DNA from: Breviolum minutum Mf 1.05b.01
Lineage: Eukaryota; Sar; Dinophyceae; Suessiales; Symbiodiniaceae
Assembly (NCBI GenBank): GCA_000507305.1
Contig: DF239906.1
Location: 62,001 to 126,000, forward strand
Length of the DNA: 64,000 nt
Direction of reading: 5' to 3'
Of this stretch, positions 32,801 to 36,160 are shown piece by piece. The position numbers and the translations under genes are program-made. Positions within the stretch are counted from its first letter, which is position 1. Every line of letters begins with the position of its first letter. The notes under the pieces are model-generated. The model searched no databases. It saw only the letters and a program-made list of their open reading frames with translations, and was not told the origin of the DNA.

Positions 32801-35568
32801 TCATCTTCCTGAACACCCTCATCATGAAGGAAGAAGAACTCCTGACAAAGATCAATTGTCAACTTGGATGAAACAAACGACCATTTTAGTGGGGAACCTT
32901 AATGTTGAAACATACCCCAACAAAAATACATAAAATACAACATCTTGCGAAATGCCATGGACATCATTGTTTTTTGAACATTTCAAACTCAACAATCTCA
33001 CTAATTCTATGATTTCCAGTGTATGAATTGCAATGATATGGGTATGTCATCGTGTCTCAAAACTAAGAGCCTCCCAACAAACATCCTCTCAAATTGGTCC
33101 AATTGAGTACAAGAAACTGGATTTGGCGCCCTTATTTTTTTCCACACCCGCCAAGAAAACAAGTTATTATACATGTCATACATACATATTCACATATAAC
33201 ATAATATATAACATGTAAACAACTATAGGCAATTTATACTAAAATCCTTGCTGAATCAAGGCCATTGTGTTACAATCACCACCTTTTAGAGTAACCTCGG
33301 CTTGCCTAGGAACATAAGAACCCCCCCCTGGCTGCGGGCATTTTGCGGGAGATTCCTGTTTCAGGTATGGTCGTTCAGCTCGGGCCAATCGAAGCACAAG
33401 GGCTTGCAGAAGGCCCACCTGACGGTCCAAGGAAATCATGAAAAATGCCTGGGCCCCATTTCAAAAAAATAAATGGACTTTTTAACCCCTAGAAGTAGGG
33501 TGAACTAATCCCAGCTAGCCATTTATTTTCGGGGGTCATAACCCCATCTATATGGTATATTTGCCTACATGTACCGTAAACATCAAGAAAACCATGCAGG
33601 TAAATTATGCCGTTCGTCCTCATGGATTTTTTTGGGGATCTGATGAATATCAGGGCTAAGGATTGATGGAATGCAATTGACAAAAATACGAACAAATTAA
33701 AAACCATATAAAACCATGGTATCCTCCATGGGTTCCTCCATAACCTTCATTTTTAGGGGTTATGGTTATAACACCCATACTTATAAGGGCTTAAAAAAAC
33801 CCTTCATTTTTTCCATGGGTTTTGGGGTCCAAAGGGCTATGTCTTAAGGAGCCAATCCCCCTCAAACTAATGATAGCTCCTGAAAACAAGAGTACCATCA
33901 ACCATGCCAAAAGGAAGGGATGGTCTTCCAAGCACCAAGCATATATGTATATATACATACTGATCAAGCTGCAAATCTTTAGTTATGAAGAGTGTCAACA
34001 AAATCCAACAGAACAACTCATCTTCTTAACAGCCCTCAAATTTCCCCAACCCCCCCCTCAAAAGAAACAAACACTTCTACACCTATCGACCTCTGAAACA
34101 ACTCCCTGGTGAAATGCGTACCCCAGGAACCACCCCATTCACCTGCAGCTGCACTGGAAGCATCCGACCTTGGCTGGACGGTTTTTATAAATCCCTGACC
34201 ATCCAGATATGGTATATTTGCATACATGACTGGTTGATTTTTATGGTAAATGTAGGTAAATATACCATACATGGATGCTGTGCGAATAGTTGGTGGTTTA
34301 TGGTGGGTTTTGAGTTCTGAATTGCTATTTATACCGTCTTTTAACTAAAAAATACTGAATTAAAAAAATTGCTGGCGTAATGGCCATTGGCAATCTGCTG
34401 GCATAGGCCGTAACTTGTCTATTAAACTAACCCTTTATTCATGTATGCCACGCCTACCATAAATCAATGAATTTGAATCAACATTTCATGCCACCCCCCT
34501 GGGCATCAACAACCTCTTTGGAAGGTTTCGGTTCGTCAAAAAAAACTCCCACAAAAGAATTCATCTAGCAATCATCCGACTTAGACCCCTGAAATTTACC
34601 TGAAACCTGAAACCAACAGCCACTTCGCACCTGAAAATCGATGGTTGGAATACGATGGTTAATCCTTTTGGATGGCCTATGTTCAGGGGCTTTGGCTATT
34701 AGTTTCAGGGGAATGTAATACCTGCTTCACCTGAAGATCATGGTAGTTTCCAAGCAAAAAAGGTGATGAACGGAACGGAACCCAATGACTTTCGGAGGGG
34801 TTTCCACACCAAGAAATTGTGGATTCAGCAGAAAAAATACGAGGGGTATACTTGGTGGTTCAGGTTCTTCAAGTGACGTTTGTCATATTAAAATCAATGG
34901 GATTTGAGAGAATATCATCACTGTGGCCATGGCACTTACACACAAGCACAACATACATGTTACGTTTAGAGCTTTGTATCTTTTCCGGGTCAATGGCAGT
35001 CAATTGGTTCATTGCATTTCATTAGTGTGGCGTAATCTTGTGGTTTTACTATATATAGATCATCTCAATCAACGAATGAAAGTAATCAACAGAACGATGC
35101 TGCGGAATGTCATTCGTCTCTTAGGTCCTTGCCATAGTTGGCAAACAAAAGCATTGCCAGTGGCCTCGGTTCAGCCACTGTTATTTCCAAGTAGCTCCAT
35201 GGACACCAAGGTTTTTGTGGCTTTGATGAAAGGGCCGGGCAAATGAAAAACAACTCCAAATCTTCTTTGGCATAGCATGGATTCGGACTTTGATACCTTC
35301 AGATTCTCATTCTCAAACAAAACTTTTGAGTGATGTGTCTCAGAAGTTGTGAGGAAATCTTTCATTTTTCGGACGTACCCCTTGGGCAGGGGTTACATTG
35401 ATCGGCATAAGGTGACGACGACGGAGAACCGACAGTCTGTAATGCACGTTCTTTTTATTGCGGTTTGCACGAGCCCTTCTTCAAATCTCCGCGATGTTGG
35501 CGCCACTCCTGGCAAGGTGAAATCCCACAAGTCTAGCAGTGATACCCTTCCGTCTTCCGTTATAGTCG
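4026..35568 (-). CDS. large split PPR-protein gene (gene-level entry)
   Basis: At least 30 small minus-strand exons make up this gene. From 33418 down to 22151 fourteen exons join with matching phases and no in-frame stop, so the unrecognised N-terminal region and the PPR tract belong to one gene. From 17361 to 14637 eight more exons join the same way, giving repeats such as YNAAISACEKGGxWxxALxLL. PPR proteins bind RNA one base per repeat and in algae act mostly in chloroplasts and mitochondria (editing, splicing, stability). The class looks like P-type with a long inter-repeat turn. No SMR, DYW or other C-terminal domain was found. The start codon was not located; 35568 is the first exon I can support. 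Some exons are surely missing. Introns often begin GC or GA. That it is a single transcript is inferred from phase, not shown. Confidence 0.75.
4955..5080. mobile_element. palindromic element, A/F-like
   Basis: Starts TACACCCCTGAAGATT and ends AATCTTCCAGGGGGTGTA. It directly abuts a family B' element (5082-5202), so the two appear to be inserted side by side. Confidence 0.55.
5082..5202. mobile_element. Family B' palindromic element
   Basis: Arms ATATGGGTGTTTCCTTACAT and ATTTTAGGAAACATCCATAT, with GGTGGTACCCC just inside the left arm. Near-identical copies lie at 28753 and 46629. Confidence 0.75.
5334..5390 (-). CDS. PPR half-repeat exon (helix B)
   Basis: Follows acceptor GGCGAAAG and reads ATCEWSHALELLDEMYQG, the second half of a PPR motif (W-x-x-A-L-x-L-L-x-E-M). 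It joins in phase 0 to the helix-A exon at 6616-6651 and restores the normal 12-residue spacing between YN and W. The donor end is approximate. Confidence 0.75.
5429..5540. mobile_element. Family H element (one arm clear)
   Basis: GGATGTCCCGTTGGAAAGTT followed by repeated GGTTAGTAAATGG units. It matches the left arm of the complete copy at 53951-54075, but the right arm has decayed here. It begins about 40 bp upstream of the PPR exon acceptor at 5390. Confidence 0.5.
6616..6651 (-). CDS. PPR half-repeat exon (helix A)
   Basis: A 36-bp exon encoding VISYNSAISACQ. Acceptor GAACAG; GC donor after CAG (GCTCGT). Phase 0 at both ends. It joins upstream to the exon ending LSPDV (7594) and downstream to ATCEW (5390), giving one complete PPR repeat from three exons. 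Confidence 0.8.
7594..7672 (-). CDS. PPR half-repeat exon (helix B)
   Basis: Reads LGRWRNSQVTELLKGMRCKK and then LSPDV, with the donor GCTTGG after the valine codon. This is helix B plus the turn that precedes the next YN. The acceptor is uncertain within TTTAAGAAG; either reading places W in register with the helix-A exon at 8422-8472. Confidence 0.75.
8422..8472 (-). CDS. PPR half-repeat exon (helix A)
   Basis: 17 codons, DIEPNVLTFNTAIAVNR. Acceptor GTTGAG. It joins in phase 0 to the previous exon ending LLEEMMD (9211), giving normal PPR spacing. The donor is GA if it falls after the arginine codon. Confidence 0.75.
8826..8949. mobile_element. Family C palindromic element
   Basis: Outer arms CCCATAGGATCCATG and CATGGATCCTATGGG are perfect complements. 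The inner core carries ACCAACATTTAGTTGATTTT and TAAATGTAGGTAA. The left arm is partly duplicated. This is the AGGATCC subtype of a family with at least eight copies. Confidence 0.8.
9031..9147. mobile_element. Family B palindromic element
   Basis: Arms ATATACGGATGTTTCC and GGAAACATCCATAT. Inner GGTTTTCCATTATAAACC-type core shared with copies at 21058 and 29594. It starts about 64 bp inside the intron that follows exon 9211-9295. Confidence 0.75.
9211..9295 (-). CDS. PPR repeat exon (whole repeat)
   Basis: Encodes VSYNALLGSLVFRGSWQQSL and then QLLEEMMD. The GC donor (GCAGAA) after the GAT codon lets it join in phase 0 to DIEPNV at 8472. A classic PPR repeat with W and the LLEEM helix. Confidence 0.8.
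9760..9808 (-). CDS. possible PPR helix-B exon
   Basis: After a GCAG acceptor the frame reads DWGPGEAYSVRCCK. Tryptophan placement and a GA-containing helix resemble a degenerate PPR second half. It would fill the gap between the exons at 10280 and 9295. Weak evidence. Confidence 0.3.
10200..10280 (-). CDS. PPR repeat exon, degenerate
   Basis: After CTCAG the frame reads TFNSLVSASPDWHTALGDSV. The TFNSLVSA helix A and W-x-x-A-L are in PPR register, but helix B is shortened or split. The donor end is approximate. Confidence 0.65.
10744..10850. mobile_element. Family D palindromic element, diverged
   Basis: Starts TACTGTTGATGAAAGAGATCC and ends GGATTTCAGCCGTTAACAGT. Internal ATAATGGGATACACTACCA is shared with other D copies (18281, 19843, 30666, 37480, 53316, 60379). 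Confidence 0.65.
11196..11230 (-). CDS. possible PPR linker exon
   Basis: Encodes VTLGVNPSQEG between an AG acceptor and a GTAGCA donor. GVNPS is the usual inter-repeat turn of PPR proteins, and the phase-1 start matches a GA donor at the end of exon 11477-11563. Short, so tentative. Confidence 0.4.
11477..11563 (-). CDS. PPR repeat exon (whole repeat)
   Basis: Encodes YNAAISACENAEHWEEAINL and then LESLRRCH. Textbook PPR with the SAC helix and W. Phase-1 start after a GAG acceptor. A GA donor (GAAACA) gives a phase-1 end compatible with the 11230 exon. Confidence 0.85.
11629..11655. repeat. (CAA)n microsatellite, 9 units
   Basis: Short CAA run in an intron. Confidence 0.9.
11896..11942. repeat. 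TA-rich simple repeat
   Basis: Runs of TA dinucleotides (ATATATATATAT) interrupted by TATTTATACG. Confidence 0.8.
12090..12165 (-). CDS. possible degenerate PPR exon
   Basis: After acceptor TTCAAG one frame reads GVQQTWHILKEKPVLNSLVK, a helix-B-like segment with W. Its neighbours in the gene are clear PPR exons. The frame choice is uncertain. Confidence 0.35.
12712..12778 (-). CDS. PPR half-repeat exon (helix B)
   Basis: Encodes KGSQWSKALDILHGMPSRHC and two more residues. The phase-2 start (CCCAG acceptor) completes the glutamate codon left open by exon 13561, giving ISACE-KGSQWSKALDIL, a seamless PPR repeat. GT donor GTTTTT. Confidence 0.85.
13422..13531. mobile_element. Family F-like palindromic element
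   Basis: Left arm TATACCCTGGAAAAATAACG and right arm TAAATGTTCAGGGTTGTA; inner AGGTTCCATG shared with the copy at 756. It ends 30 bp from exon 13561-13646. Confidence 0.55.
13561..13646 (-). CDS. PPR exon: helix-B tail plus helix A of next repeat
   Basis: Reads ASREGKADVICYSAAISACE, preceded by an open helical stretch (CRAIRAILE) that may or may not be included. The GC donor inside the final codon (GA|GCCACC) leaves phase 2 and joins to 12778. The 5' boundary is ambiguous (13618 or about 13646). Confidence 0.8.
14637..14713 (-). CDS. PPR repeat exon (whole repeat)
   Basis: Encodes WSAAISACEKGGNWQLALHF and then LSATK, matching the common dinoflagellate PPR consensus (SAAISACEKGGxWxxAL). Phase-1 start; GC donor (GCATGA) after AAG. 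With the exon ending at 15407 the split serine codon A|GC is restored: TPNTI-S-WSAAISAC. Confidence 0.9.
14763..14853. mobile_element. Family E palindromic element
   Basis: Arms TTGGTGGTTTCAACCCC and CTTTGAAACCACCAA; centre TCAAATTGGGAATCTTCCCC. It starts 50 bp upstream of the acceptor at 14713. Confidence 0.75.
15253..15349. mobile_element. Family E palindromic element
   Basis: Same family as 14763 and in the same intron (14714-15406). Arms GCTGGTTTCAACCCC and TTTGAGTTGCCACCACC; centre GGGAATCTTCCCC. Confidence 0.7.
15407..15434 (-). CDS. PPR linker micro-exon
   Basis: A 28-bp exon, SLVITPNTI plus one base. GT donor inside the serine codon. It supplies the turn before the WSAAISAC repeat; phases agree with both neighbours (15625 and 14713). 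Confidence 0.65.
15500..15582. mobile_element. Family J fragment
   Basis: TATAATGGCTTATTATAATC followed by CCCTATATAACTGGGTAGTA; similar strings occur at 11945-11990 and 41530-41600. Boundaries unclear. Confidence 0.4.
15625..15647 (-). CDS. possible PPR linker micro-exon
   Basis: A 23-bp exon, ACFLHLD. Its phase-1 start follows the phase-1 end at 16178 and its phase-0 GT donor fits 15434. Supported by phase agreement only. Confidence 0.45.
16046..16147. mobile_element. Family A-like palindromic element
   Basis: Left CACTGAAAACTAACATATCC, right GGGGACATGTTAGTTGTCGG. It starts 31 bp downstream of the donor at 16178. Confidence 0.6.
16178..16252 (-). CDS. PPR repeat exon (whole repeat)
   Basis: Encodes FSAAISACERGSEWEVALSG and then LVEM. 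Phase-1 start completes the serine codon A|GC opened at 16440. GT donor GTTGAT. Textbook PPR. Confidence 0.9.
16440..16494 (-). CDS. PPR half-repeat exon (helix B)
   Basis: Encodes ALELLLAAEVETLQPSLI plus one base of serine. Phase 0 after acceptor TTCAGAG continues SQRWQW from 16915; GT donor. The three exons 16915/16440/16178 give a continuous PPR tract. Confidence 0.9.
16570..16679. mobile_element. Family M palindromic element
   Basis: Arms CCAACATACCCCTGGAACAT and ATGCTCCAGGGGTATGTTGG, nearly perfect complements over about 30 bp (ACCCCAGGCC inside). Only one copy seen in this window. Confidence 0.7.
16915..16989 (-). CDS. PPR exon: turn plus helix A
   Basis: 25 codons, QSTPGGPDPATIGMALVGLS and then QRWQW. 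The PDPATIGMAL turn and W are in register. Acceptor CAGCAAG; GC donor (GCTTTA). Confidence 0.85.
17051..17077 (-). CDS. PPR helix-B micro-exon
   Basis: 27 bp, ARLTVKRSL. Acceptor CTCCAAG, GA donor (GATGGC). Phase 0 at both ends; it bridges NWAE (17312) and QSTPGG (16989) with the expected PPR spacing. Confidence 0.7.
17312..17361 (-). CDS. PPR half-repeat exon (helix A)
   Basis: Encodes MNAALSACGRASNWAE. Acceptor TGTCAG, phase-1 start, GC donor (GCGATG) at the end. Confidence 0.85.
17682..17752. mobile_element. short inverted repeat
   Basis: TCCATCATTTCAAATG is mirrored by GAAAAATGATGGA about 55 bp away. Family not assigned. Confidence 0.35.
17800..17917 (-). CDS. PPR exon, boundaries partly unclear
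   Basis: After CACAG the frame reads IEVGLIRHLVASRGAWLREN. Its phase-1 start fits the phase-1 end at 18183, giving LPSRG-IEVGLIRHLVASRGAW. Where it ends is unclear. Confidence 0.55.
18183..18260 (-). CDS. PPR repeat exon (whole repeat)
   Basis: Encodes TALSSLAKGEAWEEALALLR and then ELPSR. Acceptor TTTCAAAG, phase-1 start, GT donor (GTTTGA). Confidence 0.85.
18281..18402. mobile_element. Family D palindromic element
   Basis: TACTGTTGATGGAAGAAATC mirrored by GATTTCTGAACCATCAACAG. It begins 21 bp upstream of the exon acceptor at 18260, within reach of the branch point and pyrimidine tract. Confidence 0.75.
19585..19661 (-). CDS. PPR repeat exon
   Basis: Encodes PNVISYSAAMSACEKGCRWE and then IAMSL. 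Acceptor GTCAAG; GA donor (GATGAA). A clear PPR repeat close to the consensus. Confidence 0.9.
19843..19952. mobile_element. Family D palindromic element
   Basis: TACTGTTGATGGAAGAAATC mirrored by GGATTTCTTCCATCAAGAGTA, with TAATGGGATATACTACGTAT in the centre. Confidence 0.75.
20061..20136. repeat. (CAA)n microsatellite, about 25 units
   Basis: Perfect CAA run in an intron of the PPR gene. Confidence 0.95.
20256..20318 (-). CDS. PPR repeat exon
   Basis: Encodes AYGSSSQWQRALSTLHYMQR. Phase 1 at both ends; it completes G|GT with the exon ending at 20647. Donor GC (GCAGCC). Confidence 0.75.
20647..20697 (-). CDS. PPR exon, degenerate helix B
   Basis: Encodes AEMQLLDALESSETLA with acceptor ATGGAG and a GA donor (GATAGG). 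The phase-1 junction to AYGSSSQW is exact. Confidence 0.6.
21058..21168. mobile_element. Family B palindromic element
   Basis: TATTTGGGTGGTTCCAAAAA opposite CTATTTTCGGAAACCCCCAT; core GGATGGTTTATAATGG is the same as at 9031 and 29594 but in the opposite orientation. Confidence 0.7.
21336..21367 (-). CDS. possible PPR helix-A exon
   Basis: Encodes VLESAAIRCL after TTGAG, with donor GCTTAG. SAAIRC resembles SAAISAC. Short, and not joined in phase to the exon at 21741, so an exon may be missing between them. Confidence 0.45.
21741..21785 (-). CDS. PPR half-repeat exon (helix B)
   Basis: 15 codons, FQIWTALKTLAKKIQ. Acceptor CTTAAAG, GT donor (GTCTCG). Confidence 0.65.
22037..22133. mobile_element. 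Family E palindromic element
   Basis: GGTTGGTGGTTGCCACGACC opposite TTGAAACCACCACTTAG, with centre GGGTTCATCTTCCCC. It lies just downstream of exon 22151-22234. Confidence 0.65.
22151..22234 (-). CDS. PPR half-repeat exon (helix B)
   Basis: Encodes HLGKLQQWRVVTEELERARL and then MHPPNSVS. The phase-2 start fits the GC donor at 22795. Confidence 0.75.
22795..22849 (-). CDS. PPR-like exon
   Basis: 17 codons, RRGKGNSWKLIANLSIQ, with W in PPR register. Phase-1 start, phase-2 GC donor; it joins the chain between 23326 and 22234. Confidence 0.7.
22892..22984. mobile_element. Family C palindromic element
   Basis: CCCATAGGATTCATGTATGG opposite CCATATATGGATCCTATGGG; inner TTTACCAACATTTGGTTGAC and TAAATGTAGGTAAATATACC. 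Confidence 0.8.
23173..23269. mobile_element. Family G palindromic element, diverged
   Basis: Left TCTGGTAACCTGACAGTGCC, right CATAGCTTAGTTTACAGGAG. Arms partly decayed compared with 3550 and 25665. Confidence 0.5.
23326..23379 (-). CDS. exon at the junction of N-terminal region and PPR tract
   Basis: 17 codons, YLSFWHYVEPGKFLRAE plus one base. Its phase-1 start completes a glycine codon from 23869 and its phase-1 GC donor fits 22849. No family recognised for this piece itself. Confidence 0.6.
23730..23824. repeat. (TTG)n microsatellite, interrupted
   Basis: TTG/GTT run with single-base interruptions (GTGGTT, GATGTT), hence older than the perfect arrays. Confidence 0.9.
23869..23923 (-). 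CDS. acidic linker exon
   Basis: 18 codons, DVDSDGSDAADTFQDPAK. Acceptor CAGAG, GT donor (GTTTTTTGG). An acidic, disordered linker. Confidence 0.7.
24173..24232 (-). CDS. acidic linker exon
   Basis: 20 codons, DADDSKDHKNVFLSDFLDLE. Acceptor AACAG, GA donor (GATATC), phase 0 both ends. Confidence 0.75.
24263..24349. mobile_element. Family C palindromic element
   Basis: CCCATAGCATCCATGTACGG opposite CCATACATGGATGGTATGGG; one arm partly decayed. It begins about 30 bp upstream of the acceptor at 24232. Confidence 0.65.
24721..24822. mobile_element. Family A palindromic element
   Basis: TACCCTCCCTGAAACTAACA opposite TATTAGTTTCAGGCAGGGTA. It abuts a family I copy on the right (24825). Confidence 0.8.
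24825..24948. mobile_element. Family I palindromic element
   Basis: GGTTAATTGATGGTTTGGGG opposite CCCCAAACGAACAATTTATC; core AAGAATCCCTTTCATAAGG matches the copy at 2962. Confidence 0.6.
25397..25508 (-). CDS. linker exon with acidic cluster
   Basis: 37 codons including LFQPSQLRDVSSKALDEDSD and then DDEEVRLLGKR. Phase-2 start after TATGCAG, GT donor (GTTTTTTT) in phase 0. Joins 25852 and 24232 exactly. Confidence 0.8.
25665..25769. mobile_element. Family G palindromic element
   Basis: TACCCTCTGGTAAACTAACA opposite GTTAGTTTACCGGAGTGTA. Confidence 0.75.
25852..25902 (-). CDS. exon of PPR gene, N-terminal region
   Basis: 16 codons, LLQAILAGLEFENLRC. Phase 2 at both ends; acceptor CATAG, GT donor (GTGGGC). 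Confidence 0.75.
25984..26098. mobile_element. Family C palindromic element, diverged
   Basis: TATCATAGGGTTCATGGGAA opposite ATATCACACATGGATCC, with AAGTTGATTTTTACATGGTA in the centre. Confidence 0.6.
26100..26969. other. intronic sequence, nothing recognised
   Basis: No convincing exon on either strand. A plus-strand ORF of about 100 codons near 26546-26857 has no family features and lies inside the intron of the minus-strand gene. Confidence 0.4.
26970..27070. mobile_element. Family E palindromic element
   Basis: GGTTGGTGGTTGAGTTTCAA opposite GTTTGAAACCACCACC, with centre TGGGTTCTTCCCTAACTAGG. Confidence 0.7.
27934..27958 (-). CDS. micro-exon of PPR gene, N-terminal region
   Basis: A 25-bp exon encoding PSFAEPT with split codons at both ends. 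Acceptor TTCCAG, GC donor (GCGAGG). It completes YWG-PSFAEPT-W-LLQAIL. An alternative frame here (DPHLRSQL...) is also open, so this is tentative. Confidence 0.5.
28012..28036. repeat. (TTG)n microsatellite, short
   Basis: About 8 TTG units followed by degenerate TGATGT/TTGTTC units. Confidence 0.8.
28231..28350. mobile_element. Family D-like element, diverged
   Basis: CACTGTTGATAGAAACAAAA opposite ACCGGATTTCTCACCCATCA, the same layout as other D copies with weak arms. Confidence 0.45.
28753..28865. mobile_element. Family B' palindromic element
   Basis: ATATGGGTGTTTCCTTAAAT opposite ATTTTAGGAAACCCCCATAT; core CACCCCAAAATGATCATTTT is itself palindromic. Nearly identical to 46629. Confidence 0.8.
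28890..28968 (-). CDS. exon of PPR gene, N-terminal region
   Basis: 26 codons, including HFVVFTSDVERCTDPFSGAS. Acceptor GGTGTCAG, GT donor (GTATGG) in phase 1. GC-richer than its surroundings. No family recognised. Confidence 0.65.
29594..29711. mobile_element. Family B palindromic element
   Basis: ATATGGGTGTTTCCGAAAAT opposite ATTTTTGGAAACACCCATAT, the best-preserved B copy. Confidence 0.85.
29759..29795 (-). CDS. exon of PPR gene, N-terminal region
   Basis: 12 codons, FERAVRRDFPAR. Acceptor CCCGAG (phase 2), GA donor (GAAGTG). Joins VVDVRLR at 30342. Confidence 0.6.
30342..30379 (-). CDS. exon of PPR gene, N-terminal region
   Basis: ENSSYEVVDVRL plus two bases. Acceptor GGCAAG, GT donor (GTCGAC). 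Confidence 0.6.
30666..30770. mobile_element. Family D palindromic element
   Basis: TACTGTTGATGGCTGAAATC opposite GATTCCTTCCATCAACAGTA. Confidence 0.75.
31057..31094 (-). CDS. exon of PPR gene, N-terminal region
   Basis: EGFHTWRSPIVD with phase-1 start completing cysteine T|GT from 32421. Acceptor TTCCGCAG; GT donor (GTTACC). An overlapping frame (GGLQLLMLPAN) is also open, but does not fit the phase of its neighbours. Confidence 0.5.
31660..31770. mobile_element. Family F palindromic element
   Basis: ACATGGAACCTGAAAATGAT opposite GTCCATTTCCAGCTTCCATC; outer arms weaker than at 756. Confidence 0.5.
32268..32345. mobile_element. Family F fragment
   Basis: GAAAATCATGGTTTCCACAA followed by TTTTCAGGTTCCCTGTTAAC; the outer arms are missing. 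Confidence 0.4.
32421..32478 (-). CDS. exon of PPR gene, N-terminal region
   Basis: 19 codons, ELVVVFATLLHEESRRLEI plus one base. Acceptor CACCAG, GT donor (GTATAC). Confidence 0.7.
33356..33418 (-). CDS. exon of PPR gene, N-terminal region
   Basis: 21 codons, VGLLQALVLRLARAERPYLK plus Q. Acceptor CGTCAG, GA donor (GAATCT). An overlapping frame (WAFCKPLCFDWPEL) is also open; this one fits the phase of the next exon. Confidence 0.65.
34200..34278. mobile_element. Family C palindromic element
   Basis: CCAGATATGGTATATTTGCA opposite GGTAAATATACCATACATGG, with GACTGGTTGATTTTTATGGT inside. The outer left arm is lost. Confidence 0.65.
34582..34708. mobile_element. Family A palindromic element
   Basis: ACCCCTGAAATTTACCTGAA opposite GGCTATTAGTTTCAGGGGAA; inner CACCTGAAAATCGATGGTTG. 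Confidence 0.55.
35121..35220 (-). CDS. exon, probably 5' part of the PPR gene
   Basis: 33 codons including SYLEITVAEPRPLAMLLFAN and then YGKDL. Acceptor ATCAAAG; GA donor. Protein-like composition throughout. No family recognised. Not joined in phase to 33418, so at least one exon is missing between. Confidence 0.6.
35471..35568 (-). CDS. exon, probably 5' part of the PPR gene
   Basis: 32 codons including TITEDGRVSLLDLWDFTLPG. Acceptor ATTAAG, GT donor (GTGCAA). No Met start here; it is the first exon downstream of the TDP2-like stop codon that I can support. Confidence 0.6.
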
Positions 35569-36001
35569 CTTAATGGTGTCTTATACATAGGTTGGTTAAC
35601 AGGAACTCTCATAATGGCCCACGATATGTCAATGATAACGATTAGTATATAGTTTGTTTGTTCATTATGTTTTTCATGTACATGTACAACAACCAACCAG
35701 GATGATAGTAAGTGTTATATAATTGTTCCAAACTTTTTCAAATATCTTGGTACACAGCTTGAACACCATCAGCAATAGACAAGAACATAGTTTATATAAC
35801 TACAGTACATATCACTACGTAGAAAAAAAACATTGGCAATTTGTTATCAAGTATAATCAGTGTGAAATACGTGTGAAATCCACACACGTGAAGTGAAAAA
35901 CAAAAAAAACTCAGTCGGACACCCACATGACATCTACGAGAAAGTCTTCTCAATTCCAAGGCTAAGAGCTATCTAGAGCCCTAACGAATCTATCTTTAAA
36001 G

Positions 36002-36123
36002 TACAACCCCTGAAAACGAAGGAATTCGTCCCCCGAAGAACGGGACTAATTTTTCAATTAGAAAAAGGAACATCTGAACCAACCATTGATTTTCAGGTTA
36101 CATTTGTTAGTTTTCCGGGGAGT
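36002..36123. mobile_element. Family A-like palindromic element between genes
   Basis: TACAACCCCTGAAAACGAAG opposite GTTAGTTTTCCGGGGAGTA. It lies 38 bp downstream of the TDP2-like stop codon, so it may sit in the 3' UTR. Confidence 0.55.
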
Positions 36124-36160
36124 AAATCAAATATGTCAATCATTCAGCTGTTTCCCTGGA

